From the NCBI GenBank assembly GCA_027346035.1, contig DAIESZ010000218.1:1-15714 (forward strand): a stretch of 15,714 nucleotides of DNA. The letters are read 5' to 3'. This DNA is from Propionibacteriaceae bacterium. Its GTDB lineage: Bacteria; Actinomycetota; Actinomycetes; Propionibacteriales; Propionibacteriaceae. Each line of letters starts with the position of its first letter. Position 1 is the first letter of the stretch. The translations under genes and the position numbers were made by a program. Below, in pieces: positions 1 through 6,530 of the stretch. The notes under the pieces were generated by a model, which searched no databases, was not told the origin of the DNA, and saw nothing but the letters and a program-made list of their open reading frames with translations.

Positions 1-1107
1 CACGAACCCCGCCCGCCGGGCGGCGTAGCGGGGATCCTCGCCGGACGCGGACAGGGCCACCGGAAAGCCGAGCGAGCACCCCAGGCCCCACATCAGCACC
101 CCGAGGGCGGCCAGCCACAACGTGGGCGCGACCATGACGACGCCGATCCCGGCGGCGGCCACCACGGCACTGACCCGCATGACCGGAGCCCGGCCGAACC
201 GGTCGATACCACGCCCGCCGCTCAGGCGTCCGATCGCCATCGCCAACCCGAAGAAGGCGAAGACCATCGAGCCGATCGCCGCGGTCGAGCCGTAGCCGTC
301 CACGACGATGAGCGGCAGCCAATCGCTGGCCGACCCCTCCGCCAGCGCCATCCCCAGGATGATGACCGCGAGCCCCAGCAGCCGCCGGTCCACCCAGGCG
401 AACCGCCGCTCCCCAACGCTCGGTGGGGAGGCCGGTCCGTCGGGCGCCGGGAACGCCGCGGGTCGGCCCGGGGACTCCTCGGGCGCACGACCGGTGGCGC
501 CGGGAACGTGCGGCCTCACCCAGCCCACGGCTGCCACGGCGATGAGGGCGGCGACGACGAGGAGGTGGACGGGCACCGGGAGGTGGACGCGGTTGGCCGC
601 GAGCCCGGCCAGCGCTCCGATCACGGTGCCGAGGCTGTAGGAGCCGTGCAGCCCGGGGATGACGCTATGGCCCATCGCCGCCTCCAACTCGACGCCGGAG
701 ACGTTGTTGCCGATCTCGCCGGTCCCCATCCCGTAGCCGAAGAGCGCCATCCCGAGCGCGACCACGACGCTCCCGGCGGTGAGCACTCCGAGCGCCATCA
801 CGATGAGTCCGAGCGCCACTCCCGACATCCCCGTGACGATGACGAAGCGGGCGCCGCGACGGGCCACGAGTGGTGACCCGAGGCTGATGCCGGTGATCGA
901 GCCGACCGACGATGCCCCGATGACCAGGCCCATCTCGGCGGTGCTCGCGTGCAGGGCGTCCCGGATCGCCGGGGTGCGGGTCACCCACGTGGCCACCGCG
1001 ATCCCCGCGACGAAGAAGAGGGTCACGAGGGCCGCGCGCCACCGCCTCAGGTCCCCGACCGACGTCGTGGGTACGGCTGCCGGGCGCGCGGTGGTCGGTA
1101 TGGCCAT
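1..1107 (-). CDS. MFS transporter, YbjJ/FucP-like, 3' end cut by window edge
   Basis: This gene reads without a stop from ATG at 1107 to the left edge, giving 369 visible codons with the C-terminus missing. I translated it directly. It shows about ten to eleven hydrophobic segments, an N-terminal half with the pattern RTPAIRDALHAS and a GLVIGASSVGSI helix, a polar central loop rich in Pro/Ala/Gly around residues 200-235, and a second half with an ASDWLPLIVVDGYG segment and an FGRAPVMR loop like MFS motif A. These fit the YbjJ/fucose-permease type of major facilitator, an inner-membrane secondary transporter. The substrate cannot be read from sequence. A purine-rich stretch (AGTAGGA) precedes the ATG as a modest ribosome site. 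It lies downstream of the nucleotidyltransferase on the same strand, with a 178-bp gap, so it may have its own promoter. Confidence 0.85.
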   Translation of the reverse strand, partial: MAIPTTARPAAVPTTSVGDLRRWRAALVTLFFVAGIAVATWVTRTPAIRDALHASTAEMGLVIGASSVGSITGISLGSPLVARRGARFVIVTGMSGVALGLIVMALGVLTAGSVVVALGMALFGYGMGTGEIGNNVSGVELEAAMGHSVIPGLHGSYSLGTVIGALAGLAANRVHLPVPVHLLVVAALIAVAAVGWVRPHVPGATGRAPEESPGRPAAFPAPDGPASPPSVGERRFAWVDRRLLGLAVIILGMALAEGSASDWLPLIVVDGYGSTAAIGSMVFAFFGLAMAIGRLSGGRGIDRFGRAPVMRVSAVVAAAGIGVVMVAPTLWLAALGVLMWGLGCSLGFPVALSASGEDPRYAARRAGFV

Positions 1108-1224
1108 CAGGGTCCTACTCGGGGAGTGCTCGCAGCTGCGGGGTGCGCGGGGCTCAGGCACCATCCTCACCGGAGATGGGACCGTTCACAACTCCTGGCC
1201 CCGCGCTCCCCGAAATATCCACGT

Positions 1225-1264
1225 CCTGCATGGATGAAGGCGTACCGGGACCCATCCATGCAGG
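1225..1264 (-). terminator. 12-bp perfect inverted repeat after the nucleotidyltransferase gene
   Basis: CCTGCATGGATG at 1225-1236 is mirrored exactly by CATCCATGCAGG at 1253-1264, with a 16-nt loop. It starts 21 nt beyond the stop codon of the minus-strand nucleotidyltransferase gene and sits upstream of the MFS start. There is no clean U-tract, only a short ATATTTC further on. A factor-independent terminator without a U-tail is the simplest reading. An operator for the MFS gene is the alternative, because the arms are AT-richer than their surroundings. Confidence 0.5.
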
Positions 1265-1285
1265 GCGTGCGAATCTCGGGGGATG

Positions 1286-2107
1286 TCAGGCGAGGCGCTC
1301 GGTGGTGAGGTCGACGACGGCGCGCATCCCGGCGACACCCGACCTCAGGGACATCTCGTCGGCGTCGAGCCGGCCGAGGGCGGTGCGGACATCCTCGACG
1401 AAGCTCCCGGTCTCGATCCCGAGCCGAGCCACGCCCGGCACGAGGTCCTTCTCGTTCATCACCCAAACGCCCGCCGCGGCATGCCAGGCATGAGCACAGA
1501 TCAACGCGGCCGTGCTGCAGCACAGGGCCACATAGGCGAGGTCACCGCGGGGAACTCCCTTACCCGCGGCGTCCAACAGGAAGTCCGCCTGCCAGAGGTT
1601 GGCGATCATCGCCGCCCGGAGCGGCCCGGGATAAGGGACGACGCCCGACCGCAGCTCAGCGATGACGCCGCGCGGGTCGACCAGCACTCGACACATCACG
1701 GCCTCGCCGACATAGCTGACGTCGAGGAATCCGAGCGGATGTCCGGGCTGGTGGTGGAAGGCGAACTCCCCACGGACGGCGCGATCCCGCTGCCGGCGCA
1801 CCCGGTCGACGTCCCGAAGGATCCAGTCGACGGCCGTTCCCTCGACATCCAGCCAGGCGCCCCCGTCGACCCACGGCCCCCAACCTCCGGGGCCCGCCAC
1901 CGGGACCTCCCGACCCATCAGTGCCCGCGCGAGCGAGCGCAGAGCAGCGACGTCGATCCGCCGGTGGTCGTAGTAGAGGCCCAGGTCGACGTCGGAATCG
2001 GGGCGGTGAGTGCCACGCGCGCGGCTGCCACCCAGCACGACGGCCTCGACGCCCTCGACCCGGGCCAACTCGTCGGCCATCGCCCTCAGGGCCTCGTCAT
2101 CGATCAC
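1286..2107 (-). CDS. Nucleotidyltransferase-domain protein
   Basis: A 273-residue protein. I chose GTG at 2107 because GGAGG lies 6 nt upstream and because the nucleotidyltransferase fold begins soon after. The earlier in-frame start at 2212 adds a low-complexity Ser/Thr stretch without a ribosome site. Residues 26-41 carry the Pol-beta-like signature GGSRARG..(D)SDVD: Gly-Ser, then nine residues, then Asp39-x-Asp41, the metal-binding pair that transfers a nucleoside monophosphate from NTP to an acceptor. The rest is mainly helical and resembles the C-terminal part of kanamycin- or streptomycin-type adenylyltransferases only in general layout, so the substrate is unknown. Its length rules out a small MNT-type antitoxin. 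It is divergent from the uracil permease gene (225-bp shared region) and followed by the MFS gene. Confidence 0.85.
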   Translation of the reverse strand: MIDDEALRAMADELARVEGVEAVVLGGSRARGTHRPDSDVDLGLYYDHRRIDVAALRSLARALMGREVPVAGPGGWGPWVDGGAWLDVEGTAVDWILRDVDRVRRQRDRAVRGEFAFHHQPGHPLGFLDVSYVGEAVMCRVLVDPRGVIAELRSGVVPYPGPLRAAMIANLWQADFLLDAAGKGVPRGDLAYVALCCSTAALICAHAWHAAAGVWVMNEKDLVPGVARLGIETGSFVEDVRTALGRLDADEMSLRSGVAGMRAVVDLTTERLA

Positions 2108-2245
2108 GCAACCCTCCGCGTTCCTGGGAGTCGTCGACGACGAGGATGTCAGACCGCGTTTGCCCCACGCCCGCAACGCTAACCCTCCACGCAGTTCCTG
2201 CGGGCAGCGCACAGGCGCAGTCGCTGGTCATCACCACCCGGACCC

Positions 2246-2278
2246 AGGGCCGACCGCCGGGTCGGCTGGCCCTAGGAT
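2246..2278 (+). promoter_or_regulatory. Putative uraA promoter with overlapping interrupted dyad
   Basis: TAGGAT at 2273-2278 is a good actinobacterial -10 box, with GAC-containing sequence (CCGACC, 2250-2255) 17 bp upstream as a weak -35. The same stretch forms a dyad: AGGGCC (2246-2251) and GACC (2252-2255) pair with GGTC (2260-2263) and GGCCCT (2268-2273), leaving GGCT as a 4-nt bulge. The dyad lies upstream of the expected transcription start, so it is better read as a DNA operator than an mRNA hairpin. The rest of the 2108-2332 gap holds nothing else I can support. Confidence 0.4.
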
Positions 2279-2332
2279 GTCGCCGACCCCGCGCACGTCG
2301 CCCGGGTGACCCCTGCCGCGAAGGACCCCACC

Positions 2333-3796
2333 ATGGCCTGGCCGCTCTCCTGGAAACTGCACAACAACGGCGTCCTCGAACCCGGGGCGGTGGTCGCTCC
2401 CGACGAGCGCCTGACGTGGGGGAAGACCTTCGGCCTCGGCGCCCAGCACGTCGTCGCGATGTTCGGGGCCACGTTCGTGTTTCCGCTGCTCATGGGCCTC
2501 AACCCGCAGCTCGCGGTGATGATGAGCGGCGTCGCCACCCTCGTGTTCCTGCTCATCACGAAGAACAAGGTGCCCAGCTACCTCGGCTCGTCGGCGTCCT
2601 TCGTCGGCGTCGCGACCGCGATCTACGCCCAGGGGGGCAACCCGTCGCAGCTCACCGGTGCGCTGTTCGTCGTCGGGGTCGCGCTGTTCATCATCGGCCT
2701 GATCATCCACTTCATGGGATCCGGGGTGGTGCACAAGGTACTGCCGCCGGTGGTCACCGGCGCGGTGGTCATGCTCATCGGGTTCAACCTCGCGCCGGTG
2801 GTCGCCGGTGTCTATTGGCCGCAGGACCAGTGGACCGCGTTCATCGTCATGCTCGTGGTGGTCGCCCTCAGCGTGGGCCTTCGCGGGTTCCTCGGACGCA
2901 TCGCGATCTTCTTGTCGCTGGTCTTCGGCTACGTGCTCAGCGCGCTCGAAGACCGCCTGATCGGCCCGCTGGCCAAGACCGCCAGCGACGGCACGATCAC
3001 CCATGCCTACCGCATCGACTGGGCGAACGTGCGGGCCGCCCACTGGTTCGGACTGCCGCCCACCACCGACCTCGGCACCTGGAAGTACGGCGCTCCCGGA
3101 AACATCGTCGGCTTCCACACGCCGAGCTTCAGCTTCGGTTTCGCCCTCATCGCACTGCCCGTGGTCATCGCGCTGATCGCCGAGAACACCGGTCACGTCA
3201 AGGCCGTCGCGGAGATGACCGGCCACAACCTCGACCCGATGATGGGACGCGCCATCGCCGGCGACGGCGCCGGCTCGATCATCGCCACGTTCGTCGGCGC
3301 CGGACCGACCACCACCTACGCCGAGAACATCGGCGTGATGGCCTCGACCCGGGTCTACTCCACCGCCGCATACGTCGTCGCCGCGTTCGTCGCGATCCTG
3401 TTCGGTCTCTCCCCGAAGTTCGGCGCCGTGATCAGCGCCACCCCTGGCGGCGTCCTCGGCGGGATCACCGTGGTGCTCTACGGCATGATCGGCCTGCTCG
3501 GCGCCAAGATCTGGAAGGAGAACCACGTCGACTTCGGCAACCCGGTCAACCTGGTTCCGGTCGCGGCCGGCGTCATCATCGGCATCGGCAACGTGTCGCT
3601 GAAGTTCACCAGCACCTTCACCCTCAGCGGCATCGCGCTCGGCACGCTCGCGGTCGTGATCCTGTGGCACCTCGCCCGGGCCATCGCCCCCGCCCACCTC
3701 TCGGACGCCGCCGGCGGCAGTGGGCTCGTCATCGATGCGCCCGGCATGTATGTCGACGAGGTCAGCCCCGAGGACGAGGCCGCGTCGTACCGGTGA
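2333..3796 (+). CDS. uraA: Uracil permease (NCS2/nucleobase:cation symporter family)
   Basis: A 487-residue integral membrane protein of the UraA/PyrP branch, which imports uracil with a proton for pyrimidine salvage. ATG at 2333 is preferred over the GTG at 2306 because AAGGA lies 7 nt before it and none precedes the GTG. Family landmarks are QHVVAMFGATFVFPLLMGLN (about 38-57), GSSASFVGV (85-93), AENTGH with Glu284 (matching UraA Glu241), and the NCS2 signature GAGPTTTYAENIGVMASTRV with Glu331 (matching UraA Glu290). Length is slightly above the usual 430, mostly from a loop at about 205-260 and a hydrophilic tail rich in Asp/Glu. Specificity for uracil over xanthine rests on the TTTYAENIG signature. 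No pyr or upp gene is adjacent. Confidence 0.93.
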   Translation: MAWPLSWKLHNNGVLEPGAVVAPDERLTWGKTFGLGAQHVVAMFGATFVFPLLMGLNPQLAVMMSGVATLVFLLITKNKVPSYLGSSASFVGVATAIYAQGGNPSQLTGALFVVGVALFIIGLIIHFMGSGVVHKVLPPVVTGAVVMLIGFNLAPVVAGVYWPQDQWTAFIVMLVVVALSVGLRGFLGRIAIFLSLVFGYVLSALEDRLIGPLAKTASDGTITHAYRIDWANVRAAHWFGLPPTTDLGTWKYGAPGNIVGFHTPSFSFGFALIALPVVIALIAENTGHVKAVAEMTGHNLDPMMGRAIAGDGAGSIIATFVGAGPTTTYAENIGVMASTRVYSTAAYVVAAFVAILFGLSPKFGAVISATPGGVLGGITVVLYGMIGLLGAKIWKENHVDFGNPVNLVPVAAGVIIGIGNVSLKFTSTFTLSGIALGTLAVVILWHLARAIAPAHLSDAAGGSGLVIDAPGMYVDEVSPEDEAASYR

Positions 3797-3812
3797 CCGG
3801 CGAAAGTCTCCC

Positions 3813-3878
3813 GATCTGCAGGCGATCAGCCCTCGTCGTGGTCACCACAGCAGAATGTCGGCGAGTTGCCTGCAGATC
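3813..3878. repeat. 11-bp inverted repeat between uraA and tag
   Basis: GATCTGCAGGC at 3813-3823 is repeated in reverse complement, GCCTGCAGATC, at 3868-3878, enclosing 44 nt. Inside are a short dyad GTGGT-C-ACCAC (3838-3848) and CTCG/CGAG (3832-3835 / 3862-3865). The left arm begins 17 nt after the uraA stop and the right arm ends 2 nt before the tag ribosome site. It could be a terminator, an operator, or an mRNA fold that limits access to the tag ribosome site. Confidence 0.45.
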
Positions 3879-3895
3879 ATGAGGAGGTGGGATCC

Positions 3896-4495
3896 GTGCC
3901 CGCGTCACCCGACCTCGTCGTCGGACTCGACGGGCTCGCCCGGCCGAGCTGGGCGGCGTCCGATGAGCTGCTGCGCCATTACTACGACACCGAGTGGGGC
4001 ATGCCCGTGCGCGACGAGCGCGGGGTGTTCGAGCGGCTGTCGCTCGAGGTGTTCCAGTCGGGCCTCGCGTGGTCGACGATCCTGCGCAAGCGCGAGAACT
4101 TCCGCGCCGGGTTCGACTGCTTCGACCCCGACCGGGTCGCCCGCTACGGGGACGCCGACGTCGCCCGCCTGCTCGGCGACGCCGGCATCGTGCGGAACCG
4201 GCGCAAGATCGAGGCGACCATCGGCAACGCTCGTGCGACCGTGACCTTGCGGGACGCCGGCGGGCTCGCGGAGTTCGTGTGGAGCTTCCGCCCGGAGGTC
4301 ACTCCGGCGCCTCGCGGCTACGCCGACATTCCCACCACCTCGGCGGAGTCGCTCGCCCTGGCGAAGGCGTTGAAGGCCCGCGGCTTCGCGCACGTTGGGC
4401 CGACCACGATGTTCGCGCTGATGGAGGCGATCGGCATCGTCGACACCCATCTGGTCGGCTCGCACCGGCGCGGCAGTTCGGGCGTCTGGCCCTGA
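3896..4495 (+). CDS. tag: DNA-3-methyladenine glycosylase I, zinc-less variant
   Basis: A 199-residue base-excision repair enzyme that removes 3-methyladenine from alkylated DNA. GTG at 3896 is the start: GAGGAGGT sits 7 nt upstream and overlaps the extension that would begin at TTG 3866. Matches to E. coli Tag are strong: YYDTEWGMPVRDE, LSLEVFQSGLAWSTILRKRE with Glu51 (E. coli Glu38) and Trp59 (Trp46), DAGIVRNRRKIEATIGNAR, and EFVWSF. The zinc-snap ligands of E. coli Tag are mostly gone: Cys4 is Pro17, His17 is Tyr30 and Cys179 is Ser189, with only His185 kept. From memory, a second class of actinobacterial Tag proteins has this layout, so this is probably a functional zinc-free form, not a decayed gene. 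Confidence 0.92.
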   Translation: MPASPDLVVGLDGLARPSWAASDELLRHYYDTEWGMPVRDERGVFERLSLEVFQSGLAWSTILRKRENFRAGFDCFDPDRVARYGDADVARLLGDAGIVRNRRKIEATIGNARATVTLRDAGGLAEFVWSFRPEVTPAPRGYADIPTTSAESLALAKALKARGFAHVGPTTMFALMEAIGIVDTHLVGSHRRGSSGVWP

Positions 4496-4516
4496 GGGCC
4501 CCGACCTCACGAGGTC
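4488..4516 (+). terminator. Tandem small hairpins at the end of tag
   Basis: GGCCC-TGA-GGGCC (4488-4500) is centred on the tag stop codon, and GACCT-CACG-AGGTC lies directly after it (4503-4516, with a sixth C/G pair possible in the loop). Two compact GC hairpins just at a gene end suggest termination or 3'-end protection. There is no U-tract. The second dyad could instead be an operator for pncA. Confidence 0.4.
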
Positions 4517-4549
4517 ACAGGTTCCCTCCCGGCGTCCACCCCCCGATGG

Positions 4550-4561
4550 CAGACTGGCGAC
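4550..4561 (+). promoter_or_regulatory. Candidate leaderless pncA promoter
   Basis: CAGACT at 4550-4555 resembles a -10 box (xAxxxT) and stands 6 nt before the pncA ATG, which has no Shine-Dalgarno sequence. This geometry is typical of actinobacterial leaderless transcripts. No convincing -35 is visible. Confidence 0.35.
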
Positions 4562-5134
4562 ATGACGAAGCGGGCACTGATCATCGTCGACGTCCAGAAC
4601 GACTTCTGCGAGGGCGGCAGCCTGGCGGTCGCGGGCGGCGCCGAGGTCGCCGAACGCATATCCGATCTCGTCGAGTGCCGACGCGGCGACTTCGACGAGA
4701 TCCTGGCGACCGCCGACTGGCACATCGATCCGGGCGATCACTGGGGCGAAGAGCCCGACTACGTCGACTCGTGGCCGGTGCACTGCAGGGCGGGCTCGCG
4801 GGGAGCAGAGTTCCACCGGCACCTGCTGCGCGCCCTCGACCACGTGAGCGAGGTGTTCCGCAAGGGCCAGTTCGGTCCCGGCTATTCGGGCTTCGAGGGC
4901 ACTGCCGCCAGCGACGACAGCACGTCGCTCGCCGACTGGCTGCACGCCCGCGACATCACCGACGTCGACGTCGTCGGCATCGCCACCGACCACTGCGTGC
5001 GGGCCACTGCACTCGACGCACAGAAGGCCGGGTTCACCACGGCCGTGTTCACCGACTTCACCGCCGCGGTGCATCCCGAGAACACCGACGATCTGGTCGT
5101 GGAACTCGGCGCGGCCGGCGTCCACGTGGCCTGA
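4562..5134 (+). CDS. pncA: Nicotinamidase/pyrazinamidase (isochorismatase-like hydrolase)
   Basis: A 190-residue cytosolic amidase that hydrolyses nicotinamide to nicotinate and ammonia for NAD salvage. Members of the family also activate pyrazinamide. All key residues are visible. The catalytic triad is Asp10 (IIVDVQNDFCEGGSL), Lys101 (VFRKGQFGPG) and Cys145 (GIATDHCVRATALDA). Metal ligands are Asp52, His54 and His60 (TADWHIDPGDHW) plus His74 (WPVHC). A cis-peptide Ile140-Ala141 region precedes the cysteine. Length equals the usual 185-190. The start has no ribosome site and may be leaderless. The stop codon overlaps the start of the next small gene (TGATG), so the two are translationally coupled. 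Confidence 0.95.
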   Translation: MTKRALIIVDVQNDFCEGGSLAVAGGAEVAERISDLVECRRGDFDEILATADWHIDPGDHWGEEPDYVDSWPVHCRAGSRGAEFHRHLLRALDHVSEVFRKGQFGPGYSGFEGTAASDDSTSLADWLHARDITDVDVVGIATDHCVRATALDAQKAGFTTAVFTDFTAAVHPENTDDLVVELGAAGVHVA

Positions 5135-5343
5135 TGGACGCCGCCCTCACCACCCTGCGCCGCTGGGTCGACGCCGGAGGCACGTGGCGTCCGGTGTCGG
5201 TGGGCCGGGATGTCGCCACCGTGTCGCTGTGCCGCTGCGACGACCCCGGGGAGATGGAGCGGGTCACCTCGTCCGAGCCCGGGTTCGTGGCGGCCGTGCG
5301 GCGCCCGGACGACCTGCTGGCGGCCGCCCGCCGCGACACCTGA
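5134..5343 (+). CDS. Small conserved-looking protein coupled to pncA
   Basis: A 69-residue ORF whose ATG shares its A with the pncA TGA stop. Third codon positions are almost all G or C, as in the confirmed genes, so it is very likely translated. The sequence starts with a short helix (LTTLRRWVDAGGTWRPV), then a strand-like segment VATVSLCRCDDPGEMERV with Cys33 and Cys35, then an acidic/Ala-rich helix. I recall similar short actinobacterial proteins with the pattern GGxWRVV..VTVSLCRCDGGEEVDR of unknown function, but cannot confirm this here. It has no signal peptide or membrane segment. Coupling suggests a link to nicotinamide metabolism, but no function can be assigned. Confidence 0.75.
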   Translation: MDAALTTLRRWVDAGGTWRPVSVGRDVATVSLCRCDDPGEMERVTSSEPGFVAAVRRPDDLLAAARRDT

Positions 5344-5371
5344 GGCCGCCCGGCGTCCGGCGCGCAGGCAC

Positions 5372-5415
5372 TAGGCTGAGCGGGACCGGTCGCAGTTGAG
5401 CGGAGCGAACTCCGC
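5372..5415 (+). promoter_or_regulatory. Putative promoter and 5'-UTR hairpin of aldo/keto reductase gene
   Basis: TAGGCT (5372-5377) is a good -10 box with no clear -35. The expected transcript would then carry GCGGAG-CGAA-CTCCGC (5400-5415), a 6-bp hairpin with a CGAA tetraloop. It ends 11 nt before the GAGGAG ribosome site (5427-5432) of the next gene. Role of the hairpin is unknown. Confidence 0.4.
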
Positions 5416-5437
5416 CATGACTTACCGAGGAGCAGCT

Positions 5438-6436
5438 ATGACCACAGCCATGGAATCCAGGACCCTGGGCAGCACCGGCCGCGACGTCAGCGTCATCGGC
5501 CAGGGCTGCTGGCAGTTCGGCGGCGACTGGGGCGATGTGGCCGACACCCAGGCACTCGACATCCTCACCGCCGGGGCCGACGCGGGGGTGACCTTCTTCG
5601 ACACCGCCGATGTCTACGGCGACGGACGCAGCGAGCGGCTCGTCGGCCGGTTCATCGCCGAGCGCAACGATCCGTCGATCATGGTCGCCACCAAGATGGG
5701 GCGCCGCGCCAACCCGCACATCGCCGAGGCCTACAACCTCGACAACTTCCGCGCGTGGAACGACCGCTCGCGCGAGAACCTCGGCGTCGACACCCTCGAC
5801 CTCGTGCAACTGCACTGCCCCCCCACCGCGGTCTACGGCACCGACCAGGTGTACGAGTGGCTCGACGGGATGGTCGAGGAGGGCCGGATGAAGGCCTACG
5901 GCGTCTCGGTCGAGACCGTCGACGAGGCGGTCACCGCCATGCAGCGCGAGCACGTCGCCTCGATCCAGATCATCCTCAACATCCTCCGTCGCAAGCCGCT
6001 CGAGACCGTGCTCCCGATGGCGGCCGAGAAGGGGGTGGGCATCATCGCGCGGGTGCCGCTGGCGTCCGGACTGCTCAGCGGGAAATTCACCGCCAAGACC
6101 ACCTTCGCCGCCGAGGACCACCGCACCTACAACCGCCACGGCGAGGCGTTCGACCAGGGCGAGACGTTCTCCGGTGTCCCCTACGAGGTAGGACTTGAGG
6201 CGGTCGACCGGCTGCGCGACAGCGTGCCCGCGGACGCCACGATGGCCCAGTTCGCGCTGCGTTGGATCATCGACCAGCCAGGCGTGACGACCGTCATCCC
6301 CGGCGCGAGCCGGGTGAGCCAGGCCCACGGCAACGCCGCCACGGCGTCGCTCCCGCCGCTGACGCCCGAGCAGCAGGAGGCCTGCCGCACGGTCTACGAC
6401 GACCTCGTCCGCGAGCACGTGCACACCCGGTGGTGA
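5438..6436 (+). CDS. Aldo/keto reductase (first copy)
   Basis: A 332-residue NADPH-dependent oxidoreductase with a TIM-barrel fold. ATG at 5438 has GAGGAG 5 nt upstream. The upstream TTG at 5396 adds residues that match nothing. The catalytic tetrad is complete: Asp55 and Tyr60 in FFDTADVYGDG, Lys86 in VATKMG, and His126 in DLVQLHCPP. The C-terminal cofactor segment is VIPGASRVSQAHGNAA (about 286-301), which binds the NADPH phosphate. Barrel strand GVSVETVDEA precedes the usual QIILNILRR segment. The family reduces aldehydes, ketones or sugars. The true substrate is unknown. It has its own promoter-like region and converges on the TetR gene. It is only distantly similar to the second aldo/keto reductase at 10302, so they are not a recent duplication. 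Confidence 0.93.
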   Translation: MTTAMESRTLGSTGRDVSVIGQGCWQFGGDWGDVADTQALDILTAGADAGVTFFDTADVYGDGRSERLVGRFIAERNDPSIMVATKMGRRANPHIAEAYNLDNFRAWNDRSRENLGVDTLDLVQLHCPPTAVYGTDQVYEWLDGMVEEGRMKAYGVSVETVDEAVTAMQREHVASIQIILNILRRKPLETVLPMAAEKGVGIIARVPLASGLLSGKFTAKTTFAAEDHRTYNRHGEAFDQGETFSGVPYEVGLEAVDRLRDSVPADATMAQFALRWIIDQPGVTTVIPGASRVSQAHGNAATASLPPLTPEQQEACRTVYDDLVREHVHTRW

Positions 6437-6456
6437 GCCTGCCGGCGTCCTGACGT

Positions 6457-6510
6457 CATCAACGTTCGACGTTTTCCCGCGTACTCGGGGGAAAACGTCG
6501 AACGTTGATG
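6457..6510. terminator. 22-bp perfect inverted repeat between convergent genes
   Basis: Arms 6457-6478 and 6489-6510 are exact reverse complements over 22 bp, separated by 10 nt. The left arm begins CATCAACGTTCGACG and ends TTTTCCC. Each arm also contains its own small dyad, AACGT-TCG-ACGTT, so the element holds four ACGTT-type half sites. It lies 20 nt after the aldo/keto reductase stop and 20 nt from the TetR stop, a position suited to a two-way terminator. The arms are much AT-richer than the surroundings. Confidence 0.75.
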
Positions 6511-6530
6511 GTGGGAGCTCGCGGGCAGCG

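Noticed and set aside
1286..2107. Nucleotidyltransferase as part of an MNT/HEPN toxin-antitoxin pair
   Set aside because: At 273 residues it is too long for an MNT antitoxin, and no HEPN-type small gene is adjacent.
1921..3882. A 653-codon plus-strand frame and a 488-codon minus-strand frame (2231-3697) over uraA
   Set aside because: Both overlap the clear uracil permease gene in other frames and have low-complexity Arg/Asp/Gly-rich products.
3905..5125. A 406-codon minus-strand frame over tag and pncA
   Set aside because: Antisense shadow of two genes with complete catalytic motifs; no domain of its own.
6457..6510. Terminal inverted repeat of an insertion sequence
   Set aside because: The arms are only 10 nt apart, with no transposase or target duplication. 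Both flanking genes are intact.
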